Positions 62,745 through 64,000 of a stretch of DNA of 64,000 nt are shown one piece after another (position 1 is the first letter of the stretch; every line of letters begins with the position of its first letter). The stretch is taken from the NCBI GenBank assembly GCA_946408825.1, contig CAMJTU010000006.1, positions 83,869 through 147,868 on the forward strand, in the 5' to 3' direction. A program made the position numbers and the translations under genes. Source of the stretch: an uncultured Planctomycetaceae bacterium (GTDB lineage Bacteria; Planctomycetota; Planctomycetia; Pirellulales; Thermoguttaceae). The notes under the pieces were generated by a model. The model ran no database searches, was not told the DNA's origin, and worked only from the letters and a program-made list of their open reading frames with translations.

Positions 62745-63641
62745 TCAGTTCAATGTCGCGGATCGATCAATACGCTTCATCAGACCACGAAGCACCCGAC
62801 CAGGTCCAACCTCATAAAACGAATCCACCTCGTCTTTGAGGAGTCTGCGCATAGCGTCCTCCCAATAAACGGGAGCGGAAATCTGACGAATCAAGATTTT
62901 CTTGATTTCGTCAGGATTGCTATGAAACTCAGCGTCTACTCCGCTAATGTAAGGAACAACAGGGGTTGAAAAAATCATCCCCTCAATAACAGGTCGCATC
63001 TTCTCAACGGCAGATTCCATCAAAGGCGTGTGGAACGCGCCGGCAACAGCAAGCGGAAACAGCTTAATGGCCCCGGCTTCTTTCGCAAGTTCCACGAGTT
63101 TTTCACAGGCGGAAAGTTCGCCGGAAACCACATAGTTCTTCGGACAAAGGTAATTTGCGATTTGAATTGCCCCAGAATCGCCGGCTTTTTCGCAGAGTTC
63201 CGCGACTGTTTCCACCGGAAGGCCTATAACGCTGACCATCCCGCCTTGACGTTCGTCGGCGGCTTCTTGCATGGCGACTCCACGCATACGAACTAGCCGT
63301 AAACCGTCTTCAAAAGACATAACGCCAGCAAAAACAAGAGCCGTATACTCGCCAAGGCTGAGTCCTGTCGTCGCCACGCAGTTCTCTAGCGCTTTCGGAT
63401 CAGAATCTTTCAAACCTTCTAACGCGGCAAGGCTGGTGAGAAAAATAGCCGGTTGACTCTGGGCAGTCGAATCAAGTTCGTCAGCAGGACCGTCAAGACA
63501 AATTTTTGTCAAGTCGTATCCAACAATCTCGTTCGCGTGAGCATAAAGTTCGCGAACACGAGACGAAGAATCATAAAGTTCCCGTCCCATGCCAACCGTC
63601 TGAGCGCCCTGACCAGGAAACAAAATTGCCGTCTTGCTCAA
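62745..63641 (-). CDS. fabD: Malonyl-CoA:ACP transacylase
   Basis: 298 residues. ILFPGQGAQTVGMGRELYD opens the fold; the nucleophile Ser is in TTGLSLGEYTALV (Leu in place of the usual His of GHSLGE). The catalytic His is in VAGAFHTPLMESA. EVGPGRVLRGLMKRID closes it. Loads malonyl groups onto ACP. It lies 244 bases downstream of rpmF, with a terminator between them. Confidence 0.94.
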   Translation of the reverse strand: MSKTAILFPGQGAQTVGMGRELYDSSSRVRELYAHANEIVGYDLTKICLDGPADELDSTAQSQPAIFLTSLAALEGLKDSDPKALENCVATTGLSLGEYTALVFAGVMSFEDGLRLVRMRGVAMQEAADERQGGMVSVIGLPVETVAELCEKAGDSGAIQIANYLCPKNYVVSGELSACEKLVELAKEAGAIKLFPLAVAGAFHTPLMESAVEKMRPVIEGMIFSTPVVPYISGVDAEFHSNPDEIKKILIRQISAPVYWEDAMRRLLKDEVDSFYEVGPGRVLRGLMKRIDRSATLN

Positions 63642-63782
63642 AATACCGTCCTTTACGAAAAGGCGTCAAAATACTGTCGATTTCACAAGCGCAGTAAACA
63701 GCAAGTGACCGACGAAATAAATATCAATTCAGATCACACGAGGAAAAATTGGCAGAATTCCCAATACGAATTACTCAAAAAA

Positions 63783-63818
63783 CGACAAAAGGGGAAGAAT
63801 CGCAAGACTCCTCCCCCT
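63783..63818 (-). terminator. Terminator after rpmF
   Basis: On the minus strand GGGGAGGAGTC-TTGC-GATTCTTCCCC (two wobble pairs) is followed by TTTTGTCGTTTTTTG. It separates rpmF from the fab genes. Confidence 0.82.
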
Positions 63819-63885
63819 TATTAATCTCGAAATCTTCGTCGTTAAACGGCATAGTCAACAGACGAAGCAAAACGGGAAACAAACG

Positions 63886-63999
63886 TCACTCTTCGCCGAC
63901 GTTGACGACAGTACGACGCATATACTTGCCACAGTTAGGACAAACAGTATGCGGCTGAATCATCTTATTGCAATCGGGACAAGCAACCGTCTGAACGGG
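63886..63999 (-). CDS. rpmF: 50S ribosomal protein L32, C-terminal part (5' end outside window)
   Basis: 37 residues remain (TVACPDCNKMIQPHTVCPNC, GKYMRRTVV). The zinc-binding Cys pairs CPDC and CPNC are the L32 ribbon. The gene runs off the right edge. rpmF next to fatty-acid genes is a classic bacterial arrangement, although plsX and fabH, which often lie between, are absent here. Confidence 0.9.
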   Translation of the reverse strand, partial: PVQTVACPDCNKMIQPHTVCPNCGKYMRRTVVNVGEE

Positions 64000-64000
64000 T

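Noticed and set aside
1..64000. CRISPR arrays, complete insertion sequences, rRNA genes and replication origin
   Set aside because: No regularly spaced direct repeats, transposase genes with terminal repeats, rRNA sequence, or DnaA-box cluster was recognised on reading either strand.

Overview
The window looks like chromosome from a member of the Planctomycetota, probably a Pirellulales/Thermoguttaceae-type lineage of moderate GC. This rests on the protein families, not on a marker gene. Seen here are Tat-exported (RRxFxK) Gfo/Idh/MocA, aldo/keto reductase, NIPSNAP and metallophosphoesterase proteins, a DUF1570-type HExxH peptidase, a phosphoesterase/multihaem cytochrome protein, a WYL regulator, a Hanks-type kinase and the planctomycete family of phage integrases. 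kdsB implies a Kdo-containing LPS outer membrane.

Layout. 1-13.2 kb is ordinary chromosome: a lipoprotein tail, AmrS radical SAM enzyme, a phosphoesterase-cytochrome protein, a PH-domain membrane protein, a tandem glycerophosphodiesterase, a peptidase, an MMPL transporter, a glycosyltransferase and a WYL regulator. A tRNA-Ala(TGC) at 13.3 kb is followed by a decayed prophage (to about 17.9 kb) with a multiply frameshifted integrase, tail genes, a truncated tape measure and membrane-protein cargo. A Gfo/Idh/MocA oxidoreductase and a 1,000-residue secreted orphan follow.

22.7-29.3 kb (minus) is a compact six-gene operon: class II amidotransferase, glutamate-cysteine ligase, ATP-grasp ligase, esterase, MalY/PatB C-S lyase and a Cys/Met PLP enzyme. 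The combination suggests synthesis and turnover of a gamma-glutamylcysteine-derived thiol or a sulfur-transfer product that I cannot match to a named pathway. Its upstream side abuts a second phage remnant (29.3-31.4 kb) lying against tRNA-Leu(TAA).

31.6-45.4 kb holds two GH43-type glycosidases, kdsB and a histidine phosphatase, a YqeG phosphatase, a homocysteine methyltransferase/MTHFR fusion, the Tat-exported redox and hydrolase genes, a GH5 enzyme with an inserted domain and a lone FliJ. 45.4-55.2 kb holds an FHA protein, ilvB and a complete trpEGDCFBA operon (minus). A T-box leader with a UGG specifier and a UGGC tRNA-end binding site, both matching tRNA-Trp, precedes that operon. 55.2-64 kb holds a GlpA-like oxidoreductase, a parallel beta-helix enzyme, a Ser/Thr kinase with DFA in place of DFG, and the rpmF-fabD-fabG-acpP-fabF cluster.

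Housekeeping genes are intact; nearly all broken reading frames are confined to the two tRNA-adjacent phage remnants. No CRISPR array or complete insertion sequence was seen.
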